64,000 bases of DNA from Bacteroidia bacterium (lineage in GTDB: Bacteria > Bacteroidota > Bacteroidia > J057 > JADKCL01), in the NCBI GenBank assembly GCA_020635905.1, contig JACJYV010000003.1, forward strand, positions 372,001 through 436,000, written 5' to 3'. Made by a program: the position numbers and the translations under genes. Shown piece after piece: positions 8,832 through 16,549 of this stretch. Position 1 is the first letter of the stretch. Every line of letters begins with the position of its first letter. Under the pieces are notes generated by a model, which made no database searches, had not been told where the DNA came from, and was given only the letters and a program-made list of their open reading frames with translations.

Positions 8832-9512
8832 CTAAATATCACCCAACTGAGGCCGCAGGATCACTTCCTCCACCACGGTGCGGGCGCTGAGGTTATAAGC
8901 AGTCCAGACCACTTCGGCAATGTCCTCGGCGGGCATCATGCGCTCGGCGGGCAATCCGCTGCCTTCCCAGGAGGAGGTATAGGTGGCACCCGGCAAAATG
9001 GCAATGACCCGGATTCCTTTGTCTTTCATTTCGTTGCGGAGATTTTTGGAAAATCCCAACAGGGCATACTTGGTGATGCTGTAAGTGCCTCCGTAAGGCA
9101 TGATGCTGGCGATGCTGCACATATTGATGATGGTACCGCTCTTGCGTTCCACCATGTCGGCAATGAAGGCTTTGGTAAAATAAACCGCGCTGTGCAGGTT
9201 CACGGCAATCAGTTGCTCGTAGGCCTCGTCGGGCTCGGACCAGACCTCGCCGGGAATGTAAATCCCCCCATTATTGACCAGCACGTCGATAGGACCATGT
9301 TCCATGCGGATTTTGAAGGCCAGGGCTTTGACCTCCTCTTTCTTGCTGATGTCGCAGGTGTAAGTGATCAATTCGGGAATTTCCATTTTGGCCGCCTGCA
9401 GGTTTTCCTCTCCCCGGGCGCAAATGATCACTTCATGTCCGTTTTCCACAAATTTGCGGGCACATTCCAGGCCGATGCCGCGTGAAGCCCCACTGATAAA
9501 TACTCTTTTCAT
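8832..9512 (-). CDS. Short-chain dehydrogenase/reductase (226 aa)
   Basis: A classical SDR of NAD(P)-dependent Rossmann fold. The cofactor motif SGASRGIG lies at residues 7-14 (TGxxxGIG family pattern), the NNGG motif (usual NNAG) at about 85, and the active-site pair YSITK (YxxxK) at about 145 with an upstream Ser in NMCSIAS. ARG at about position 32 after the second strand suggests NADP preference, but this is only suggestive. The substrate cannot be inferred. The gene has no operon partner and is bounded by repeats on both sides. Its length is typical of the family, and the ATG at 9512 immediately precedes the first strand. Confidence 0.92.
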   Translation of the reverse strand: MKRVFISGASRGIGLECARKFVENGHEVIICARGEENLQAAKMEIPELITYTCDISKKEEVKALAFKIRMEHGPIDVLVNNGGIYIPGEVWSEPDEAYEQLIAVNLHSAVYFTKAFIADMVERKSGTIINMCSIASIMPYGGTYSITKYALLGFSKNLRNEMKDKGIRVIAILPGATYTSSWEGSGLPAERMMPAEDIAEVVWTAYNLSARTVVEEVILRPQLGDI

Positions 9513-9530
9513 GGAGCAAAGATAAGAAAT

Positions 9531-9724
9531 GTTAGTTGTGAGTTGTGAGTTGTTAGTTCTGAGTTGTTAGTTCTGAGTTGTTAGTTCTGAGTTGTTAGTT
9601 GTGAGTTCTGAGTTTCCACAAAGTGGGGCCTTTGGCCTGAGTTCTGAGTTATTTAGCTTTCGGTGGACTATGGACCGTAGACCGTAGACCGTAATCCCGA
9701 TAGCTATCGGGAGTAAACCGTTCA
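9531..9724. repeat. Composite simple repeat B with CCACAAAGTGG/GGCCTTTGGCC hairpins and CCCGATAGCTATCGGG palindrome
   Basis: Repeats of GAGTTGTTAGTTCT run from 9531 to about 9615. Next comes a pair of adjacent triloop hairpins at 9616-9637 (CCACAAAGTGG then GGCCTTTGGCC), three GACCGTA heptads from about 9672, and a perfect 16-bp palindrome CCCGATAGCTATCGGG at 9696-9711 followed by AGTAAACCGT. These modules are shared with the loci at 6192-6410 and 15546-15777. Confidence 0.85.
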
Positions 9725-9810
9725 TACTGGCAAAAATCCGAATTTAGCCTTAAGTTTAAGTGTCCTTTGGGCAACTGCACATCGGACCAGGATCACCTCA
9801 GGAAAGCATT

Positions 9811-11418
9811 ATGAATGAGCAAAAAAAGGGAATTGACCTGCTGCGCGACAGTACCCTCAACAAATCGGTCGGATTTACCCGGGAAGAAAGGGCCCGTCTG
9901 GGCCTGCAGGGGCTCCTCCCCTGGTCGGTGGTGGGACTCGACCTGCAGATCAAACGGGCGCTCATCAATATCGAGCGCAAGGAGTCTGACATTGAGCGCT
10001 ACCTCTTCCTTTCCAGTCTCATGGGGCGCAACGAGGGCCTGTTTTACCGCCTGGCCATCGACCACATTGAGCGGATCATGCCCCTGATCTATACGCCCAC
10101 CGTAGGGCAGGCCTGTCTCCACTTTTCCGGAATTTTCCGCGAAACCAAAGGTTTTTACATTACCCCGGAAGACAAGGGACAAATCAGGTCTATGCTGGAC
10201 AACTGGCCGCATCCCGATGTGCGGGCCATCGTGGTGACCGACGGTCACCGCATTCTGGGCCTGGGCGACCTGGGAGCCAATGGCATGGGCATCCCGATTG
10301 GCAAATTATCCCTTTACACCGCCTGTGCGGGCATCCATCCTTCCCAATGTATGCCGGTCATGCTCGACGTGGGCACCAGCAACAAGGAAATCAGGGAGGA
10401 TATCCTTTATACAGGCTATCCATTTGAGCGGCTGGAAGGTGAGCCCTACCTCGAACTGGTGGACGAATTTGTGGAGGCCATTCAGGATAAATTTCCCAAA
10501 GCCCTGATCCAGTTTGAAGATTTCCTGACCCCCAATGCCTATCAACTGCTGAATAAGTACCGGGATAAAATCCTCTGTTTCAACGACGACATCCAGGGTA
10601 CGGCCGCCGTGGTTTTGGCGGGCGTATATGGTTCCACCCGCATCACAAATATTCCCTATAAAGACCTGCGCATTCTCTTTTTGGGGGCTGGCTCGGCCGC
10701 GACCGGCATTGCCACCCTGATGGCCACGGCCCTGGAAGCTGAAGGATTGACCCGGGAGGAGGCCTACGGCCGCTGCTGGTTTGTGGACAGCAAAGGCCTG
10801 GTGGTCGAAGGGCGGGATTCGATTGAAACCCATAAACTTCCTTTTGCCCACAAACACCGCCAGATGGACCTGCTGGAAGCCATTGATGACCTGCGGCCCC
10901 ATGTTTTGATTGGCGCCACCGGTCGGGGCGGCACCTTTGATCAGGAAGTGATCGCTGCCATGACGGCTATCAACGAACGCCCGGTGATTTTTGCCTTGTC
11001 AAATCCCACATCCAAGGCAGAATGCACGGCCGCCGAAGCCTATACCTGGAGCCAGGGCAAGGCCGTTTTTGCCAGCGGCAGCCCCTTCGATCCCATGGAA
11101 TTGGATGGAAAATTTTTCCGTCCCGGGCAGGGCAATAATGCCTATGTTTTCCCCGGCATCGGCCTGGGAGCCATTGCAGTGGAAGCCCGCACCATTCCCG
11201 AAACCCTGTTCCTGACCGCAGCCCGCACCCTGGCCAACCTGCTTTCTAACGAGGATCTGGAGCAGGGCGCCCTTTATCCCCGCCTTACCCAAATTCGCCG
11301 CGTCTCGCTGGAAATTGCGGTTGCAGTGGCCGAAAAGGCCTTTGAACTGGGCCTGAACCGGATTGCCCGCCCGGCAGATTTGCGGGGTTATATTGCGGGG
11401 CTGATGTATAATCCGTAG
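9811..11418 (+). CDS. NAD-dependent malic enzyme (535 aa)
   Basis: Oxidative decarboxylation of malate to pyruvate. The protein matches the large malic-enzyme family along its length. The N-terminal malic domain contains YTPTVGQACLHFSGIF (residues about 95-110), VVTDGHRILGLGDLGANGMGIP with the catalytic and cofactor region, and FEDFLTPNA with the metal-binding acidic residues, followed by NDDIQGTAAVVLAG. The C-terminal Rossmann domain starts LFLGAGSAATGIA at about 290. The frame is open from a GTG at 9760. The ATG at 9811 (MNEQKKGIDLLRD) is preferred because it is preceded by AGGAAA and gives the usual family N-terminus. NAD rather than NADP use is inferred from similarity to the MaeA/SfcA-like branch. 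Confidence 0.95.
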   Translation: MNEQKKGIDLLRDSTLNKSVGFTREERARLGLQGLLPWSVVGLDLQIKRALINIERKESDIERYLFLSSLMGRNEGLFYRLAIDHIERIMPLIYTPTVGQACLHFSGIFRETKGFYITPEDKGQIRSMLDNWPHPDVRAIVVTDGHRILGLGDLGANGMGIPIGKLSLYTACAGIHPSQCMPVMLDVGTSNKEIREDILYTGYPFERLEGEPYLELVDEFVEAIQDKFPKALIQFEDFLTPNAYQLLNKYRDKILCFNDDIQGTAAVVLAGVYGSTRITNIPYKDLRILFLGAGSAATGIATLMATALEAEGLTREEAYGRCWFVDSKGLVVEGRDSIETHKLPFAHKHRQMDLLEAIDDLRPHVLIGATGRGGTFDQEVIAAMTAINERPVIFALSNPTSKAECTAAEAYTWSQGKAVFASGSPFDPMELDGKFFRPGQGNNAYVFPGIGLGAIAVEARTIPETLFLTAARTLANLLSNEDLEQGALYPRLTQIRRVSLEIAVAVAEKAFELGLNRIARPADLRGYIAGLMYNP

Positions 11419-11518
11419 TCGTTAGTCGTTAGAATTTAGAATTTAGATTTTAGATTTTAGACTTAAGGGGCAGGGTTTGATGAATTTAGATTTTTGAACA
11501 GTCTCTTGATTTTTCCAG

Positions 11519-12369
11519 AAAATCGAACCCTAAAGCTTGACTACCCCAACTCTAAAGGTTCAAAATCGAACCCTGAAGCTTGACTACCCCAACCCTAAAG
11601 GTTGAAAATTGAACCCTAAAGCCTGCATACCCCAACCCTAAAGCTTGGAAATCGAACCCTAAAGGTTGGATACCCCAACCCTAAAGCTTGGAAATCGAAC
11701 CCTAAAGCTTGCCTATCCCAACCCCAAAGGTTGGAATTTGAACCCTAATGCTTGCCTACCCCAACCCTAAAGGTTGGAATTTGAACCCTGAAGCTTGGTT
11801 ACCCCAACCCTAAAGGTTGGAAATCGAACCCTAAAGCTTGATTACCCCAACCCTAAAGGTTGGAATTTGAACCCTAATGCTTGGTTACCCCAACCCTAAA
11901 GGTTCAAAATTGAACCCTGAAGCTTGCTTACCCCAACCCTAAAGCCTGGAAATTGAACCCTAAAGCTTGCCTACCCCAACCCTAAAGCCTGGAAATCGAA
12001 CCCTAAAGGTTGGATACCCCAACCCTGAAGCCTGGTTAGCCAACCCCTAACCATAATTACCCCAAGCCTCAGGCTTGGAGGGGGCAAGCTTCGGGCCAGG
12101 ATACCCCAAGCCTGAAGCTTGAGGGGGCCAAGCCTCGGGCCAGGATACCCCAAGCCTGAAGCCTGGGGGGGCCAAGCTTCGGGCCAGGATACCCCAAGCC
12201 TGAAGCCTGGGGGGGCCAAGCTTCGGGCCAGGATACCCCAAGCTTAAAGGTTGGGGGGGCCAAGCTTCGGGCCAGTATACCCCAAGCCTAAAGCTTGAGG
12301 GGGTCAAGCCTCAGGCCAGGATGGTCCAGGCTCAAGGGTTGGGGTACTTATGGTTAAAGGTTCAAAAGG
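11519..12369. repeat. 43/44-bp tandem array of about 19 hairpin-bearing units
   Basis: A fixed landmark (TACCCCAA or close variant) occurs at 11542 and then every 43 bp to 12058, giving 12 exact intervals. It then recurs every 44 bp at 12102, 12146, 12190, 12234, 12278 and 12322. Each unit has two half-units that can fold: in the 43-bp part CCAACCCTAAAGGTTGG and GAACCCTAAAGCTTG; in the 44-bp part CCCAAGCCTGAAGCTTGGG and GGCCAAGCTTCGGGCC. Units differ by scattered substitutions but never by length within a section. There are no unique spacers, so this is not CRISPR. It lies in a 1.7-kb gene-free region between malic enzyme and mlaE. The role is unknown. Confidence 0.93.
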
Positions 12370-12546
12370 GCCTGAACGGGGCTGAAGATGGTTTTCAATG
12401 CGACCGCGCTGCGGTCAACCACGATGCATCCTGGCGGGCCAGGGCCCGCGGTAGGCAAACTCACCCCTGCCCGAAGGGCATCCCCTCTCTGCCGAAGGCG
12501 GCAAAGAGGGGAATTTGGGGAAAAACAGGGATTCCAGACCTTGCAC

Positions 12547-13025
12547 GAATGCATGAAAAGGGGGGCTTTAGCCCCCCCGGTAAATGCGAAGCATTCTCCA
12601 GCCATCTGGCAACGCCAGAAAGATCTTCCTGCCGAAGGCTGTAAAAAGAAATCAATAGGGGTGGGTTTTAACCCACCCCTCCAAATTACGTAGCACGAAT
12701 GCATGAAAAGGGGGCTTTAGCCCCCCGGCAAGATGGAAACCAATGAATTTTGAGGAAAATGGGATTTCAAATCACGGGTAAAATTCAATTGGGGTGGGTT
12801 TTAACCCACTCCAAGGGGATGGAACGGTTATTATTTTTGGGGCGGGTTAAAACCCGTCCCTTGGGAACTTTTTGAGACGGGTTAAAACCCGTCCCTTGGG
12901 ACGCAATTGTTATTATTTTTGAGACGGGTTAAAACCCGTCCCTTGGGAACTTTTTGGGACGGGTTAAAACCCGCTCGATGGGAACGTAACTGGGGTTATT
13001 TTTGAGACGGGTTAAAACCCGTCTC
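12547..13025. repeat. Cluster of REP-like perfect hairpins in three sequence families
   Basis: Family 1 (GGGGGCTTTAGCCCCC) is at 12560-12577 and 12710-12725, each preceded by CGAATGCATGAAAA. Family 2 (GGGTGGGTTTTAACCCAC) is at 12657-12680 and 12792-12810. Family 3 (GACGGGTTAAAACCCGTC) is at 12841-12859 (variant), 12876-12893, 12923-12940, 12958-12975 (variant) and 13006-13023. All are near-perfect palindromes around TTTA or TTAA-type centres. No transposase is nearby. The 12370-12546 part is degraded repeat sequence with no convincing gene. Confidence 0.85.
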
Positions 13026-13128
13026 TACGGATATTGTTCAACCTGCTGCCCGTAACCTGAAACCGCTATCCGCTACTTAAAGCTATCCGCTTGCAGCTTA
13101 ACGGCGCTTCGCTTATATTTGGTCCTGC

Positions 13129-13866
13129 ATGAAGGCCATCTACCATTTTGGGCGATATCTGTTGCTGATCCGGAGCTTTTTTCGCTCCCCGGAAAAGCTG
13201 AAAGTCTATTGGGAACAATTCCTGGTGGAGTCGATGGATATTGGGGTGGGCTCGCTGACCATTGTGGTGCTGATTTCGACCTTTCTGGGCGCGGTGACCA
13301 CGATTCAGACTTCATACCAGCTGACTTCGGGTCTGATTCCCAAGTCGGTGATCGGGGCCATTGTGGCCAATACTTCCCTGCTCGAACTGGCTCCGACCAT
13401 CACCTCGCTGGTGCTGGCCGGCAAGGTGGGTTCGAGCATTGCCTCCCACCTGGGCACGATGCGGGTGACGGAGCAGATAGACGCCCTTGAGGTCATGGGG
13501 ATCAATTCCTCGGCCTTCCTGATCATGCCCAAAATCATGGCTTCGCTGGTGACTTTTCCACTGCTGGTGATCATGGCCGCCTTCCTGCAAATCGGGGGCG
13601 GTCTCACTGCAGGTCACCTCACGGGCCAGGTCAATGCGACCGATTTTATCCAGGGTGCCCGCGAATATTTTGACCCATTTCAGGTCACCTTCATGCTGAT
13701 CAAGGCGGTGACTTTTGGCTTTATCATCAGTTCTATTTCAAGCTACCAGGGCTTTTATACCGCTGGCGGCGCTTTGGAAGTGGGCCAGTCGAGCACCCGC
13801 TCCGTGGTGTACAGTTGTATTATTTTGCTTTTGTCTGACTATATTCTGGCCCAGGTGCTGCTGTAA
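13129..13866 (+). CDS. mlaE: MlaE-type ABC transporter permease (lipid transport)
   Basis: The 245-aa integral membrane protein has the MlaE/permease-family signature: an N-terminal amphipathic segment, then GAVTTIQTSYQL, the highly conserved ELAPTITSLVLAGKVGSS block (residues about 85-105), RVTEQIDALEVMGIN, and several hydrophobic segments to the C-terminus. MlaE is the inner-membrane permease of the Mla system, which moves phospholipid between the inner and outer membranes. Its stop codon is followed directly, with zero spacing, by the start of the ATPase gene, so the two are cotranscribed. The substrate-binding MCE protein (MlaD) is not adjacent. Confidence 0.94.
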   Translation: MKAIYHFGRYLLLIRSFFRSPEKLKVYWEQFLVESMDIGVGSLTIVVLISTFLGAVTTIQTSYQLTSGLIPKSVIGAIVANTSLLELAPTITSLVLAGKVGSSIASHLGTMRVTEQIDALEVMGINSSAFLIMPKIMASLVTFPLLVIMAAFLQIGGGLTAGHLTGQVNATDFIQGAREYFDPFQVTFMLIKAVTFGFIISSISSYQGFYTAGGALEVGQSSTRSVVYSCIILLLSDYILAQVLL

Positions 13867-14640
13867 ATGTCGATCGAAGTACGCAATATCAGGAAGTCAT
13901 TTGGCAGCAAAGATGTGCTGAAGGGGATCGATTTTACTTTCGAACGGGGTAAGGTGAATATGATCATCGGGGCCTCGGGTAGCGGCAAGTCGGTGATGCT
14001 GAAATGCATTGTGGGGCTGATGAAGCCCGACGAAGGAGAAATTCTGTATGAAGGGAAGGATTTTGTGGGATCGCCTATCACGGAAATCCGGCAAATCCGC
14101 CGCGAGGTGGGCATGCTGTTTCAATACTCGGCCCTGTGGGATTCGCTGACGGTGGAGGAGAATGTGGCCTTTCCCCTGCGCATGTTTACCGACTGGAATA
14201 AGCACCAGATCCGCGACCGGGTCAACTGGTGTCTGGACCGGGTAAATCTGAAGGATGCCAATGCGGCTTTTCCGGCTGAAATTTCGGGCGGGATGAAAAA
14301 ACGGGTCGGGCTGGCCCGCGCCATTGCCCTCAACCCCAAATACCTGTTTGTGGACGAGCCCAACTCGGGCCTGGATCCGCTGACTGCCTCGGTGATCGAC
14401 CAGCTCATTCAGGAACTTACCACTGAATTCCAGACCACTACCGTGGTGGTCTCGCACGACATGAACTCGGTGGTGAATATCTCGGATAAAATCATGTTTG
14501 TGTTCAACGGGGAAAAAGCCTGGGAAGGCGACAAACGCCAGATTTTACGTTCGGGCAATCCCGATCTGGACAAGTTTGTGTTTGTTTCGGACCTGATCCG
14601 CCGGGATATTTACGACGAAAAAGACACCAAAAACCGTTGA
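13867..14640 (+). CDS. mlaF: MlaF-type ABC transporter ATPase
   Basis: The 257-aa ABC ATPase has Walker A GASGSGKS (residues about 36-43), a Q-loop near MLFQYSALWDSLTVEENV, the signature motif EISGGMKKRV (the MKKR form is characteristic of MlaF), Walker B LFVDEPNSGLDP and the switch histidine in VVSHDM. It pairs with the MlaE permease encoded immediately upstream (stop TAA followed at once by ATG). It is expected to energise lipid transfer across the envelope. The C-terminal tail is slightly extended and Lys/Asp-rich. Confidence 0.95.
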   Translation: MSIEVRNIRKSFGSKDVLKGIDFTFERGKVNMIIGASGSGKSVMLKCIVGLMKPDEGEILYEGKDFVGSPITEIRQIRREVGMLFQYSALWDSLTVEENVAFPLRMFTDWNKHQIRDRVNWCLDRVNLKDANAAFPAEISGGMKKRVGLARAIALNPKYLFVDEPNSGLDPLTASVIDQLIQELTTEFQTTTVVVSHDMNSVVNISDKIMFVFNGEKAWEGDKRQILRSGNPDLDKFVFVSDLIRRDIYDEKDTKNR

Positions 14641-14669
14641 GCATCCTTTCCAACTGATCTTTTTACTCC

Positions 14670-15563
14670 TTGCGCAATAATTCCCCAACTATTCCAACTT
14701 CTGATCGTCACGTGATTGCAGTGGGCGGCATGCAGGGCAGTGGCACCCGGGTGGTGGCTGCTATTTTGCAGGAATCGGGCATTTCCCTGGGGAATGACCT
14801 GAATAAAATGCTGGATAACCTGTTTTTTTCGCGTCCGTTGAATTATCCCCGCATGCAGCAGCCCGAAAACCGGGACAAAGTGGTGGCCTTGCTGCCCGTA
14901 TTCGAAAAATGGATGGCAGGAAAGGCTCTTTCGGGCTCTGAACTGAGGCTGTATCTGGATTGTTCGCGGCAGAATGCCGCGATAAAAAGGCGCACCCTCA
15001 AATTGCTGCAACTTCGCCTGAAAAACCTAGGGCGGAGGATTTTCAAAGCCAAACCCCAATCTGTTTTTTCGTGGAAGGAGCCGGTCAATCAGATTTTGCT
15101 GCCCGTGCTGGCTGCTTATTTTTCTGAATTGAAATACATCCACGTTTTCAAACAGGGGCTGAATATGGCTTATACCAATCATACCGCCATTATTGAAACC
15201 TGGGGGGATTTTCATGGCATAAAATCTCCTGAAAACAAGGCTTTGATTCCAGCGGCCATGCTCGAATTCTGGATCAAAACCCAGGGGGAAGTGCTGCATT
15301 TTGCGCAGCATAATATGCCGGGAAGGATTCTTTTTGTAAGTCTGGAAAAGCTGTGCGAGGATCCCGAAAACGAATGCAAACGGATCGTGGAATTTGCCGG
15401 AATTTCCCCCACTAATGAACTCATCTCCCGAATCAAAACCATTCCCCAGACGCCCAAAACCCTGAAACGACATCAGGAGCGGGATCATTCTGTTTTTTCC
15501 GCCGACCAGTTGGAACGGTGTGAGGCGTTGGACAGGGAGTTAATGGTGGTTGGTAGTTGGTAG
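14670..15563 (+). CDS. Sulfotransferase-family protein (297 aa)
   Basis: The N-terminus has a P-loop-like PAPS-binding signature, VGGMQGSGTRVVAAIL (residues about 18-33), and a second sulfotransferase-type block, YIHVFKQGLNMAYTNH (about 155-170), where the 3'-phosphate-binding segment is expected. Later, FVSLEKLCEDPENECKRIVEFAGI is typical of sulfotransferase C-termini. The acceptor is unknown. No ATG lies upstream of the P-loop; the first usable codon is TTG at 14670, 29 bp after mlaF, so the start is uncertain. The last residues (MVVGSW) are encoded by the beginning of a TGGTAGT simple repeat, and the stop falls inside it, so the original C-terminus may have been altered. Confidence 0.78.
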   Translation: MRNNSPTIPTSDRHVIAVGGMQGSGTRVVAAILQESGISLGNDLNKMLDNLFFSRPLNYPRMQQPENRDKVVALLPVFEKWMAGKALSGSELRLYLDCSRQNAAIKRRTLKLLQLRLKNLGRRIFKAKPQSVFSWKEPVNQILLPVLAAYFSELKYIHVFKQGLNMAYTNHTAIIETWGDFHGIKSPENKALIPAAMLEFWIKTQGEVLHFAQHNMPGRILFVSLEKLCEDPENECKRIVEFAGISPTNELISRIKTIPQTPKTLKRHQERDHSVFSADQLERCEALDRELMVVGSW

Positions 15564-15777
15564 TTGGTAGTTGGTGGTTGGTAGTTAGTGGTTGCCACAT
15601 AGTGGGGCCTTTGGCCGTGGTTGCCACAAAGTGGGGCCTTTGGCCGTGGTTCGAAGGTTGGACCGGGACAAGGCTCGATGGAGGGGATGCCCTCAGGAAA
15701 AACCGTAAACCGTAAACCGTAAACCGTAACTGTAATCCCGATTGCTATCGGGAGTAAACCGTAAACCGTAAACCGGC
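15546..15777. repeat. Composite simple repeat C
   Basis: TAGTTGG tandem repeats (15549-15592) are followed by two copies of the double triloop hairpin CCACA-AGTGG / GGCCTTTGGCC (about 15595-15617 and 15624-15646). After an unrelated stretch come GTAAACC heptads from 15701, the near-palindrome CCCGATTGCTATCGGG at 15737-15752, and further GTAAACC heptads to 15775. It ends at the stop codon of the next minus-strand gene. The same modules occur at 6192-6410 and 9531-9724. Confidence 0.88.
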
Positions 15778-15778
15778 C

Positions 15779-16447
15779 TCACTTTTCATCCAGCCAGGTG
15801 CCGAGGATTTCCTGTTCTTCGGGGGTAAAGAGGCTTTTCAGGTTATCTCCTTCCTCGTTTTGGTTGGCGTAAAGTATTTCGAGGAATTGCCCGCGTTTGT
15901 CAGCATCAAGTACATTTTCCAGCATTGCTTCAGTCTGATTACCGGCCAGGCGCATGGATAACTGGTCTCCCTTTTCGAGTAATTTCAGGAAATCTGTGCG
16001 GGATTTGGTGATGTGCCAGTTGGCGGCCCGCAGATGGGCGCTGTGCATGAGGCCGGGATGGCGGTGCAGGACCAGGCTGATGTTTTGCTTGATAATCGTC
16101 TGGTACTGAACAAAGTAATGCAAGGCATTTCTCAATTCATATTCCAGCTTCAGCAGGGTATCATTTTCTTCAGAGTGACAATGATCGAGGCAGCGGATCA
16201 GGGAAGTCTGGATGTCTTTGCATTCCTGGTCCAGGTTGTTGGCATACTGCCTCACGGTTGATTTGGCGGCAAAAATCCTCATCATCCAGACTTCCAGCCC
16301 TTCAATCATTTCTTTGGCCAGGGCCACGTATTCGGGAAAAAGGCTGGCAAAACTACCCGGCTCCTCTCCCGCGTCAGGGTCGGGCATATCCTGCAGGATC
16401 AGTTGATCGAGGCGTTGGCGGAGATGAGGGGTTAGTTCTGAGAGCAT
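15779..16447 (-). CDS. Hypothetical protein, all-helical (222 aa)
   Basis: I do not recognise the family. The sequence is charged, predicted largely helical, and has no signal peptide or membrane segment. It contains several His and Cys residues in the middle (IRCLDHCHSEENDTLL, LVLHRHPGLMHSAHLRAANWH, residues about 85-150), which could suggest metal or heme binding, but no known motif is complete. The ATG at 16447 lies 16 bp from the terminator of the upstream minus-strand gene, so it is transcribed separately. The stop abuts composite repeat C. Confidence 0.7.
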   Translation of the reverse strand: MLSELTPHLRQRLDQLILQDMPDPDAGEEPGSFASLFPEYVALAKEMIEGLEVWMMRIFAAKSTVRQYANNLDQECKDIQTSLIRCLDHCHSEENDTLLKLEYELRNALHYFVQYQTIIKQNISLVLHRHPGLMHSAHLRAANWHITKSRTDFLKLLEKGDQLSMRLAGNQTEAMLENVLDADKRGQFLEILYANQNEEGDNLKSLFTPEEQEILGTWLDEK

Positions 16448-16462
16448 GGCTCCAATTTACTA

Positions 16463-16497
16463 AAATCCCCCGCAAACCTGGGCTTGCGGGGGATTTT
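16463..16497 (-). terminator. Rho-independent terminator of the 16550-20851 gene
   Basis: An 11-bp perfect stem (ATCCCCCGCAA / TTGCGGGGGAT) encloses an 8-base loop, and there are T-runs on both strands (six T on the plus strand, TTTT on the minus). It lies 53 bp downstream of the minus-strand surface-protein gene and just upstream of the next gene, so it most likely ends that transcript. Bidirectional action is possible. Confidence 0.85.
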
Positions 16498-16549
16498 TTC
16501 ACAGGACTTACCTCTGCCTCCTGGTTGGTTGCAGAGGCTTGAAAAGGGG

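Noticed and set aside
11971..12307. Minus-strand open frames of up to 86 aa rich in Pro, Gly and Trp
   Set aside because: They are open in all three frames only because the 44-bp repeat has no stop codons and its length is not a multiple of three; they are products of the repeat array, not genes.
12321..12704. Open frames of 101-116 aa on both strands
   Set aside because: They lie across REP-like hairpins and degraded repeat sequence, have no recognisable domain and overlap each other on opposite strands.
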